Assembly: GCF_002287885.2 (NCBI RefSeq)
Contig: NZ_CP016768.2
Span: 496,001 to 560,000, forward strand
From: Candidatus Nanopelagicus limnes
GTDB lineage: Bacteria > Actinomycetota > Actinomycetes > Nanopelagicales > Nanopelagicaceae
Direction of reading: 5' to 3'
Length of the DNA stretch: 64,000 nt
The notes beneath the pieces are model-generated. The model was not told the DNA's origin. It worked only from the letters and a program-made list of their open reading frames with translations, and ran no database searches. The position numbers and the translations under genes were made by a program. This document shows, piece by piece, positions 8,801 to 14,775 of this stretch. Position 1 is the stretch's first letter. Every line of letters starts with the position of its first letter.

Positions 8801-9585
8801 TGTGATACTCCAACTGTTTGTAGAATTTCTGAAAGTACTTCACTTGGGCTATCCCACATAGGTGCATGCCCGGTTTGTGGCAGAATAATCCACTTCGCAT
8901 GTGCTGGGGCAAGAGATCGCTCCTGACATGTTTTCGCAGGCAAGGTATGGTCACTATCGCCAAAAACTATTGTGATTGGTATTTGTGAATCAATTTGCTT
9001 ATCAAATCTTTTACCTAAGAGGGCATCCCAAGCCGGAAAGTATCCAGTGGATTGGGCCATCGCAGATGTTGCATCTAAACAGATTTCATAACTAAGCTCT
9101 TTCCAACGGGGCGAAACTGTTTCAAATCCAATTTTTTTAGCCCAGGTGTAATTTAAAAGAGATGGCGCAAGTTTTTCTACGCCACTTGCCATTACGCGAA
9201 GTGCAAGCTCTCCAGGGTATCTAGAGGTGAATGGGGTAAGCCACAAACCAGCGGGTGCTAATGCGGTTATGGATTTAACTGCGGCTGGGTTTAAAACAGC
9301 TATCTCAAAACTAACCCAACCACCTAAGGAGTTTGCAACTAAATGAAAACTTTCAATACCAATATTTTTTAAGTTCTTTAGCACTAACTGGGCAAGTGAA
9401 GTTGGATCCATTTTTTGAATGGGTGAGTATGGGGTCCGACCGTGACCAGGTAGATCAATGGTTACTACAGAAAACTGTTTGGCTAGCGTTGGAATAATTG
9501 GTTGCCAAGCTGTGGCAGCAGATCCCATGCCATGAATTAAAACTAGCGGCTGACCTGTGCCATGAGTTTCAATTGCAAGTTTCAC
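8797..9585 (-). CDS. Alpha/beta hydrolase, first gene of carotenoid-modifying operon
   Basis: 262-residue alpha/beta-hydrolase fold protein. It has an HGMG oxyanion-hole motif at about 18-21, DLPGHGRT near 44-51, a nucleophile elbow A-N-S86-L-G-G, an acid in FGDSD (Asp210 or 212), and a catalytic His240 in QTGHAPMW. It has no signal peptide, so it acts in the cytoplasm. Start is GTG at 9585, 7 nt after a TAATCT -10 box, so it is probably leaderless. Substrate is unknown. It is the promoter-proximal gene of the crtA-cruF-GT-crtD operon, so a role on a carotenoid or its ester is possible but unsupported by sequence alone. Confidence 0.85.
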   Translation of the reverse strand: MKLAIETHGTGQPLVLIHGMGSAATAWQPIIPTLAKQFSVVTIDLPGHGRTPYSPIQKMDPTSLAQLVLKNLKNIGIESFHLVANSLGGWVSFEIAVLNPAAVKSITALAPAGLWLTPFTSRYPGELALRVMASGVEKLAPSLLNYTWAKKIGFETVSPRWKELSYEICLDATSAMAQSTGYFPAWDALLGKRFDKQIDSQIPITIVFGDSDHTLPAKTCQERSLAPAHAKWIILPQTGHAPMWDSPSEVLSEILQTVGVSQ

Positions 9586-9590
9586 AGAGA

Positions 9591-9598
9591 TAAGATTA
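9591..9598. promoter_or_regulatory. Bidirectional leaderless promoter, hydrolase operon / rhodanese
   Basis: The eight bases TAAGATTA carry -10 boxes on both strands. TAAGAT (9591-9596, plus) is 9 nt upstream of the rhodanese ATG. TAATCT (9598-9593, minus) is 7 nt upstream of the hydrolase GTG. The gap between the two start codons is 20 bp and holds no SD for either gene. Confidence 0.5.
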
Positions 9599-9605
9599 CC
9601 TTCTG

Positions 9606-9917
9606 ATGATAAATCTTGATGCAGCGCAGTTTTCGCAGAAAATCACCGATCAGAAGGTTGTAATTCTTGATGTCAGAACCGCTGCTGAATTTGCTGAAGG
9701 CCATATTCCTAACGCAATAAACATAGATATTTTCTCAGATTACTTCACCGCTGATGTTTCTGCCTTAGATAAATCCCTGGAATATGCAATTTACTGTCGT
9801 TCAGGTAAGCGTTCAGTTGATGCTGCAACCGCTATGGATGAAATTGGTTTTTCTACTTCAAACTTAACTGGTGGAATTATTTCTTGGGCTGAGGCAAATA
9901 AAGAAATTATTTGCTAG
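9606..9917 (+). CDS. Single-domain rhodanese
   Basis: Sulfurtransferase of 103 residues, the size of a lone rhodanese domain. It has VILDVRTAAEFAEGHIPNA at about 19-37 and the active-site loop Y-C64-R-S-G-K-R, with the catalytic Cys expected to carry a persulfide. There is no signal sequence, so it is cytoplasmic. It is convergent with arsC, whose stop overlaps its 3' end by 11 bp. The surrounding arsC, TauE/SafE and DoxX genes suggest sulfur or thiol handling under oxidative or metalloid stress; the physiological acceptor is unknown. Confidence 0.88.
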   Translation: MINLDAAQFSQKITDQKVVILDVRTAAEFAEGHIPNAINIDIFSDYFTADVSALDKSLEYAIYCRSGKRSVDAATAMDEIGFSTSNLTGGIISWAEANKEIIC

Positions 9918-10308
9918 TTAAAGTTGGAATCAACTCTTCAACTAGTTTTTTGATCTGATCTCGAATTGGCCGAACATCTGCAACACCTTGGCCAGCTGGA
10001 TCAGGCAGAACCCAATCTAGATATCTTTTACCAGGAAAGAACGGGCATGCATCCCCACAGCCCATGGTTATTACTACATCAGATTGTTCAACTGCTGCGG
10101 TGGTTAATACTTTTGGTTGTTCATTTGAAATATCTATGCCAACCTCTTTTAAGGCCTCAACTACTGCTGGGTTTATTGAATCAGCCGGCGCAGATCCAGC
10201 TGATCTAACTTCAACACGATCACCTGTTAAATGGGTTAGAAATGCAGCAGCCATCTGTGATCGACCAGCATTATGAACACAAACAAAGAGTACGGATGGC
10301 TTACTCAT
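9907..10308 (-). CDS. arsC: Arsenate reductase, low-molecular-weight phosphatase type
   Basis: Reduces arsenate to arsenite. The 133-residue protein has the P-loop C10-V-H-N-A-G-R16-S (CX5R) of the LMW-PTP fold, a GCGDACPF segment with further Cys residues near 80-86, and a WVLPDP motif holding the general-acid Asp. The N-terminus resembles the mycothiol-linked ArsC enzymes of actinobacteria, but the thiol partner cannot be read from sequence. Start was set at ATG 10308 (MSKPS), which overlaps the aquaporin stop by 8 bp; an upstream in-frame ATG at 10326 is possible. The preceding aquaporin gene suggests a channel exit route for arsenite. Confidence 0.87.
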   Translation of the reverse strand: MSKPSVLFVCVHNAGRSQMAAAFLTHLTGDRVEVRSAGSAPADSINPAVVEALKEVGIDISNEQPKVLTTAAVEQSDVVITMGCGDACPFFPGKRYLDWVLPDPAGQGVADVRPIRDQIKKLVEELIPTLTSK

Positions 10309-10966
10309 CAGATTTTTTACCTGCAATAGTTAAATTCTTAGCCACAATCAGACCAACAAGTGCGCCAATAAATTGGGCAACCACAAAAAGCAATACAGAA
10401 TCTAGTGCAATACCCGTAAATGAGTTTGTAAATACTCTTCCGATTGTTATCGCAGGATTAGCAAATGAGGTACTTGAGGTAAATAAAATTGCTCCAAATA
10501 TCCAGATTGGAACGTAAATTGCAATCAACTCATCTTTTTTGCGGAAAGTAAGAATTATTAATACTAAGACGGCAGTTGCAAATAGCTCTGAGAAAAATAG
10601 ATTTGAACCATCTCGACTAATTGTTGATTGCTTTAGAAAACTTTGGTCATAAATTAGGTTGGCAATCCCAACCCCTAAAATTGCGCCCAGTACTTGTGCT
10701 GCAATATATAGGGCAGCTAGTTCATTTGAAATCTTCTTGAGAATCACCATGACAAAAGTAACTGCTGGGTTAAAATGCGCACCACTTGTCTTCATGCCCA
10801 CCTTAACTACAACAGCTAAGCTGAGTGCGGTTGCTAGGGCGTTGATCAATAACTGAACTCCACCATCTTGAGCAAGGTTTGCGGCCATGTGTCCTGAACC
10901 CACAATTGCTATTGCCAAGATCATGGTTCCAATAAATTCCATACCGATGGCTCTTTTTTGCTTCAT
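10301..10966 (-). CDS. MIP-family aquaglyceroporin, AqpS-like, upstream of arsC
   Basis: 221-residue channel protein with about six membrane segments and the two half-helix NPA motifs, at about 66-68 (HFNPAVTF) and 170-172 (ANPAITIG). An SD (AAGGGGG, 5 nt spacer) precedes the ATG. The arsC start overlaps its stop, so the two are translated together. In some rhizobia an aquaporin (AqpS) replaces ArsB beside arsC and lets arsenite leave the cell by diffusion; the same arrangement is seen here and no arsB or acr3 is visible. Water or glycerol transport would be the alternative. Confidence 0.85.
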   Translation of the reverse strand: MKQKRAIGMEFIGTMILAIAIVGSGHMAANLAQDGGVQLLINALATALSLAVVVKVGMKTSGAHFNPAVTFVMVILKKISNELAALYIAAQVLGAILGVGIANLIYDQSFLKQSTISRDGSNLFFSELFATAVLVLIILTFRKKDELIAIYVPIWIFGAILFTSSTSFANPAITIGRVFTNSFTGIALDSVLLFVVAQFIGALVGLIVAKNLTIAGKKSDE

Positions 10967-10990
10967 GCCTGCCCCCTTGGTGGTGAAGAG

Positions 10991-11740
10991 TTATATTTGA
11001 GTCAAAATAGTAAATCCGGCTAAGCCAAGTAACAGAAAGGCAAAGCCTCGTTTTAGATGAACAGTAGGTGTTTTTGCTGCCAATCTGGATGTATAGCGAG
11101 CAATTAACACTGCAGCTAGCGCTATTAAAACTGGATAGCCCCAATCAATCTCTTGCCAAATTGAAAACTTGGCTAGGAATGCGGTTAAACAGTTAAGGGC
11201 GATTATGAGAAGTGAGGTTCCAGCAGCTTTGTTTTGTGGGGTATGAAAAAACAAAACCAGAACTGGGATTGCTAAGAATCCACCTCCTATTCCAAATAAG
11301 CCAGTTAAGGAGCCAATCAAAAGTGAAAGCAAAACCAATGCCCAGACTGGAATCTTCTTTTCAGGTGAATCTTTAATCGGCCCCTTAAGCATTGAATATG
11401 CAGCGCCAAGTAAAACCAGTGAGAACCCAATTAAAATCACTGAATCTGCAATCTTTGCGACAATCAAGCCAAAGCCAATATTGGTAAGAAGTCCCAGCGC
11501 CCAAATTGTTAGCGCTTCCTTAACCAATACATCTTTACTTTTAAATTTTGGACCAAGACCTGCAACTGCGGCCAAGAAAACAACTGCAAGGGCTGCTGTA
11601 GTGGCAGCGACCGGGGTGAAATCAAATAGGTAAAGCAGAATTGGAACGGAGACCATCGCACCACCTGCGCCAATAAAGCCAAGCACTGCGCCAATAAATC
11701 CACCGCTAAGTAATGCAGTAAGGATTAAGCCAATCTCCAT
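10991..11740 (-). CDS. TauE/SafE-family anion permease
   Basis: Polytopic membrane protein (249 residues from ATG 11740) with about eight hydrophobic segments and the internally repeated family pattern GxxGAGGAMVSVPIL (near 18-32) and GLFGIGGGFLAIPVLVL (in the second half). The family exports or takes up sulfite, sulfonates and organosulfur compounds; substrate here is unknown. ATG 11740 is preferred because GGGAG lies 9 nt upstream; an in-frame ATG at 11758 adds six residues. It lies upstream of the aquaporin-arsC pair on the same strand, with only a 24-bp gap, so it is likely co-transcribed. Confidence 0.85.
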   Translation of the reverse strand: MEIGLILTALLSGGFIGAVLGFIGAGGAMVSVPILLYLFDFTPVAATTAALAVVFLAAVAGLGPKFKSKDVLVKEALTIWALGLLTNIGFGLIVAKIADSVILIGFSLVLLGAAYSMLKGPIKDSPEKKIPVWALVLLSLLIGSLTGLFGIGGGFLAIPVLVLFFHTPQNKAAGTSLLIIALNCLTAFLAKFSIWQEIDWGYPVLIALAAVLIARYTSRLAAKTPTVHLKRGFAFLLLGLAGFTILTQI

Positions 11741-11779
11741 AACCTGATACTCCCACATATTTACTAGATAACGGCAGAA

Positions 11780-11820
11780 AAAAACCGCCCCCGTGGCTTA
11801 GCACCAAGAGGGCGGTTTTT
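11780..11820. terminator. Bidirectional intrinsic terminator
   Basis: A perfect stem AAAAACCGCCC / GGGCGGTTTTT (11780-11790 with 11810-11820) closes a 19-nt loop that holds a short GTG/CAC inner stem. The A-run on the left and T-run on the right make it functional in either direction. It separates the doxX-like gene from the TauE/SafE operon, both on the minus strand, so it should end the doxX transcript. Confidence 0.85.
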
Positions 11821-11831
11821 ACTTATTTAAA

Positions 11832-12254
11832 TTAGCTAAAAAACAGCAGTGTTCCTACGTTGCTGCCAAAATCTGCGCCACCACGAAGCAGTGCAAAAAT
11901 AATCAATGCTGCACCAGCAAGGGAAAGATCCTTGAAGAATGCAATTGACTCATTTTGCTTAGCTGTGGCATCACTTTCTTTCCAGAATGCATGCATGAGT
12001 ACTGCAGTTGGAATTAAGAAGATGGCAATTAATAGCGCACCAAGATCAGCATAGAATCCAAGCACGATATAGATTCCACCAAGTATCATCATTAATCCAC
12101 TTAGATAAACTGAGATCTTAGCCATTGGCACTTTCTTGTACTGGGCATATCCGATCATTGCTTGGGCTTTTGTAAAGTGATTTACGCCAGAGCTAATGAA
12201 GAGCAATGCAAACAGCACTCTGCCTGCTATTAAAAGGATTTCTGTTATTGACAT
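11832..12254 (-). CDS. DoxX-family membrane protein
   Basis: Four-helix membrane protein of 140 residues. The first segment LIAGRVLFALLFISSGVNHF is the usual DoxX start, followed by hydrophobic segments at about 48-68, 73-88 and 110-130. DoxX proteins are linked to thiol/sulfur redox stress in actinobacteria (for example with SseA and SodA), but the activity is undefined. An SD (TAAGGA, 6 nt before ATG) lies inside the 3' arm of a leader inverted repeat. The gene is monocistronic, ending at the terminator just downstream. Confidence 0.82.
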   Translation of the reverse strand: MSITEILLIAGRVLFALLFISSGVNHFTKAQAMIGYAQYKKVPMAKISVYLSGLMMILGGIYIVLGFYADLGALLIAIFLIPTAVLMHAFWKESDATAKQNESIAFFKDLSLAGAALIIFALLRGGADFGSNVGTLLFFS

Positions 12255-12260
12255 GTATTT

Positions 12261-12308
12261 CCTTACCGCTAGTTTTCGCCCAATTGGGCCTTGGCAATAA
12301 CGGTAAGG
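12261..12308 (-). promoter_or_regulatory. SD-sequestering leader hairpin of the DoxX gene
   Basis: An 8-bp perfect inverted repeat, CCTTACCG / CGGTAAGG (12301-12308 with 12261-12268 read on the minus strand), encloses 32 nt that contain the 12-bp palindrome GCCCAATTGGGC (12278-12289). The 3' arm includes the SD (AAGG) for the ATG at 12254, so folding would block ribosome entry. The same DNA could instead be a dyad operator; sequence alone does not decide. Confidence 0.5.
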
Positions 12309-12387
12309 GCTACTGTCAGGTATTTAAACTAAACTTAGGGTGTGTTCAATGAAAATATCTATTTCTTATTCATGATGAGAGAAAAGC

Positions 12388-13572
12388 ATGAGTAATGCCG
12401 AGCAACTTGCCACCATCTTGCATGTGGATATGGATGCCTTCTACGCATCAGTTGCAGAGAAAGATAATCCAAAATTAAAAGGTAAAGCAGTTGTGGTTGG
12501 CGCAGGCAGGCGTGGGGTTGTCTCAGCTGCAAATTATGAAGCACGTAAATTTGGTATCAGAGCTGCAATGCCAGTTTATAAAGCAAAAGCATTAGCACCA
12601 CATGCAATTTTTATCTCACCAGATATGGCTCGCTATGAAGAGGTATCAATAGAGGTTATGAAAATATTTGAGGAGGTAACCCCATTAGTTGAACCAATTT
12701 CATTAGATGAGGCATTCCTAGATGTAACTGGTTCGAAAAGATTATTGGGCAGTGGCCGGCAGATTGCAGATTTAATTCGCAGGCGAGTTGAAGAGCAGGA
12801 GGGTATTACCTGCTCGGTTGGTATTTCTCACAATAAATTTATTGCAAAAATTGCATCTAATCACTGCAAACCAAATGGGGTATTAGAGATTGATCCAGAA
12901 AAAGTCTTAGATTTTCTTCACCCACTTGCAGCAAAAGAGATTTGGGGAGTGGGCCCAAAGACTAATGAGCAGCTAATGAAGATGGGGCTATTAACAGTTG
13001 GTGATATTGCAAATACACCGCGCAGTACTTTAATTCGAGTCTTGGGCCAAGCAAGTGGCAGCTCCTTATATGAATTAGCTTGGGGGCGTGATTATCGAGA
13101 TGTTGAGACTGAGCATATTGAAAAAAGCATTAGCGCCTCTGAAACCTTTGATCTTGATTTAGATTCGCAAGAGGAAATCCTGAAGGAGTTTTTAAGATTA
13201 ACTGAGCGGGGTGTGGAGCGGATGCGAGAGAAAGCCTTTGCCACTAACACTATTTCGATAAAGGTTAGATTTGCAGATTTTAAAACTATCTCAAGATCAA
13301 AAACAGTTGATTTACCAATTACAGGAACGCAGGAAATTTTTGAAGTGGTGAAAAATCTTTATCTTTCCTTAAATCTAGATCGGGTTTTGATTAGGTTAGT
13401 TGGCATCAGCCTTGATTCATTAGTTGAGGATGAGGATGTTAAGCAGTTAACACTTGGCGAGCGCGCTACCGGCTGGCGCCAGGCAGATAAGGCGATCGAT
13501 CGAATTAAGGGCAGATTTGGCGCGGGCAGTCTTCGGCCAGCCAGATTGGTTGAAGATCACCAAGATGAATAG
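12388..13572 (+). CDS. dinB: DNA polymerase IV (Y family)
   Basis: Translesion polymerase of 394 residues. The catalytic N-terminal part has HVDMDAFYASV (first metal-binding Asp) near 12-22, YEARKFGIRAAMP near 50-62, and SLDEAFLDVT (the acidic pair) near 103-112. It is followed by the helix-hairpin-helix thumb (WGVGPKTNEQL) and the little-finger domain. There is no clear beta-clamp motif at the C-terminus. GAGAG upstream may serve as a weak SD. No SOS box of the actinobacterial type (TCGAAC-N4-GTTCGA) was seen upstream, so LexA control is not evident. Confidence 0.92.
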   Translation: MSNAEQLATILHVDMDAFYASVAEKDNPKLKGKAVVVGAGRRGVVSAANYEARKFGIRAAMPVYKAKALAPHAIFISPDMARYEEVSIEVMKIFEEVTPLVEPISLDEAFLDVTGSKRLLGSGRQIADLIRRRVEEQEGITCSVGISHNKFIAKIASNHCKPNGVLEIDPEKVLDFLHPLAAKEIWGVGPKTNEQLMKMGLLTVGDIANTPRSTLIRVLGQASGSSLYELAWGRDYRDVETEHIEKSISASETFDLDLDSQEEILKEFLRLTERGVERMREKAFATNTISIKVRFADFKTISRSKTVDLPITGTQEIFEVVKNLYLSLNLDRVLIRLVGISLDSLVEDEDVKQLTLGERATGWRQADKAIDRIKGRFGAGSLRPARLVEDHQDE

Positions 13573-13606
13573 GGGCATAGGGTTTTCAAAATAACTCTAA
13601 GTACTC

Positions 13607-13612
13607 TATATT
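13607..13612 (+). promoter_or_regulatory. -10 box, leaderless DUF3040 gene
   Basis: TATATT lies 6 nt upstream of the ATG at 13619, with no SD between; start codon and transcript start are expected to coincide. Confidence 0.5.
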
Positions 13613-13618
13613 TCGAAT

Positions 13619-13963
13619 ATGGCCCTTTCAGATCATGAACGAAAGCTATTAGCTGAGATGGAGGCTGCCTTAGAGCAGGAGGATCCAAGACTTCTTTCTA
13701 CTCTGACCGGCAAAGCCCGAACTAGACAGAGCTCTCGAGCCCTGCTTGGCCTAAGCATTTTGGTAGTTGGCCTGCTAGTTCTAATTAGTGGCTTAATCGC
13801 CCAAGTGACTGTGGTTGGGGTTGTTGCATTTTTAATCTGCCTAGCTGGGGTGCTTTTGATCATCACAAATATCACCATTAAAACAGGGGGTAAATCCATT
13901 AAAAAACCAGGCTGGGGCTCAACCCTGGAAGAGCGATGGGACCGGCGCAGCAACGATAATTAG
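13619..13963 (+). CDS. DUF3040 membrane protein
   Basis: Small protein of 114 residues with the typical DUF3040 N-terminus (ALSDHERKLLAEMEAALEQ; residues 2-20), a hydrophilic linker, and two adjacent membrane helices at about 41-64 and 66-88. The tail is basic. DUF3040 genes commonly sit just before mraZ in actinobacteria, as here, but no function is established. It has its own likely leaderless promoter and a strong terminator right after it, so it is transcriptionally separate from the division cluster. Confidence 0.82.
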   Translation: MALSDHERKLLAEMEAALEQEDPRLLSTLTGKARTRQSSRALLGLSILVVGLLVLISGLIAQVTVVGVVAFLICLAGVLLIITNITIKTGGKSIKKPGWGSTLEERWDRRSNDN

Positions 13964-13990
13964 TTAAATAGGCCTTCCTAAATCTGGCAG

Positions 13991-14014
13991 CCACCCTCAC
14001 CGGGTGGTTTTTTT
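13991..14014 (+). terminator. Intrinsic terminator after DUF3040 gene
   Basis: Stem CCACCC / GGGTGG with loop TCACC, followed by a run of seven T. It insulates the following mraZ promoter from read-through. Confidence 0.85.
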
Positions 14015-14021
14015 ATGCCCA

Positions 14022-14125
14022 TTTACAAAGGTTTACAAAGGTTTACAAAGGGGAGGGCGGGGGAGGCAAAGTGGGTGCGGGGGGTTGAAAGTGGGGAAAA
14101 AGGGAGTAAAGTGGTGACCTAGGGC
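14022..14125 (+). promoter_or_regulatory. MraZ operator array with 10-bp period
   Basis: About 100 bp organised in 10-bp units. First come three exact copies of TTTACAAAGG (14022-14051). Then a G-run starts in the same phase every 10 bp from 14051 to 14121. Three AAAGTGG boxes at 14068, 14088 and 14108 are exactly 20 bp apart. MraZ is known to bind G-rich direct repeats with 10-bp phasing (TGGGN with 5-nt spacers in E. coli) and AAAGTG boxes in mollicutes. The array overlaps the promoter directly upstream of mraZ, so autorepression by occlusion is the expected mode. Confidence 0.72.
14085..14112 (+). promoter_or_regulatory. mra/dcw promoter (Pmra)
   Basis: -35 TTGAAA (14085-14090) and -10 TAAAGT (14107-14112) with a 16-bp spacer. 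Two of the three AAAGTGG boxes overlap these hexamers. The predicted transcript starts near 14119 and has a leader of about 34 nt with a GGGGG SD 8 nt before the mraZ ATG. Confidence 0.55.
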
Positions 14126-14152
14126 AATTCTTGAGCGTGGGGGGTCACAGCG

Positions 14153-14584
14153 ATGTTTCTTGGCACCCATGAACCAAAGCTTGATGAAAAGGGCAGATTA
14201 ATTTTGCCAGCCAGATTTAGAGATGAGTTATCTGAAGGTTTAGTAATAACAAAAGGTCAAGAGCACTGTCTTTATGTTTTCACCGCTGCTGAGTTTGCAT
14301 TAATTACTGAAAGATTACGACAAGCACCAGTTACGCAAAAAAATTCTCGTGATTATTTAAGAGTCATGTTTGCCGGCGCTCATGATGAGGTGCCAGATAA
14401 CCAAGGTCGCGTGACTATTCCAGCTGGCCTTAGAACTTATGCAACATTAGAAAAAAACTGTGTAGTAATTGGCGCAAATACCAGACTTGAAATATGGGAT
14501 GCAACTGCGTGGAGTAAGTATTTAGCAGATCGTGAAAAAACCTTTGCTGATGTTTCAGAGGAGGTGCTACCTGGATTGTTTTAA
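14153..14584 (+). CDS. mraZ: Transcriptional regulator MraZ
   Basis: 143-residue protein with two AbrB-like SpoVT domains, each with the DxKGRxxxPAxxR pattern: [13 protein letters not shown] at about 11-23 and [13 protein letters not shown] at about 82-94. MraZ forms a ring-shaped oligomer that binds direct repeats upstream of its own gene and represses the division/wall operon; such repeats are present at 14022-14125. It is followed by an unusually long (about 190 bp) spacer with an RNA hairpin before rsmH, so expression of mraZ and the rest of the cluster may be uncoupled. Confidence 0.95.
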   Translation: MFLGTHEPKLDEKGRLILPARFRDELSEGLVITKGQEHCLYVFTAAEFALITERLRQAPVTQKNSRDYLRVMFAGAHDEVPDNQGRVTIPAGLRTYATLEKNCVVIGANTRLEIWDATAWSKYLADREKTFADVSEEVLPGLF

Positions 14585-14628
14585 ATCCAATCAATTATCT
14601 ATTTAGGCCACCGCCCCTCATAAAGATT

Positions 14629-14654
14629 CGCGGCGCCACTTCCCCGGTGCCGCG
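14629..14654 (+). ncRNA. mraW RNA motif hairpin (CUUCCCC loop)
   Basis: A 9-bp stem CGCGGCGCC / GGTGCCGCG (one G-U pair) closes an 8-nt loop ACUUCCCC. A hairpin with a conserved CUUCCCC terminal loop upstream of rsmH (mraW) is the defining feature of the actinobacterial mraW RNA motif; its role is not known. A weak terminator reading is possible because TGTTATTT follows, but the exact loop match favours the motif. The remaining spacer to rsmH is purine-rich and ends in a strong SD. Confidence 0.7.
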
Positions 14655-14775
14655 TGTTATTTGAAGATGATCCGTCGAGCGGCGGTGACCTAAGTAGGTA
14701 AGTGAGGTAGCAAGTGAAGGTGAGTAAGAAAAAAGAAAAGTAATAAAAAAAGGTAACGAGGGGGAGGAGAGAAAA

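Noticed and set aside
12309-12387. SOS box upstream of dinB (also checked for uvrB and polA)
   Set aside because: No TCGAAC-N4-GTTCGA-type dyad was found; uvrB is coupled to coaE and polA has a leaderless promoter only.
14022-14125. CRISPR array or tandem-repeat satellite
   Set aside because: The unit is 10 bp, there are no spacers or cas genes, and the position and G-rich phasing match an MraZ operator.
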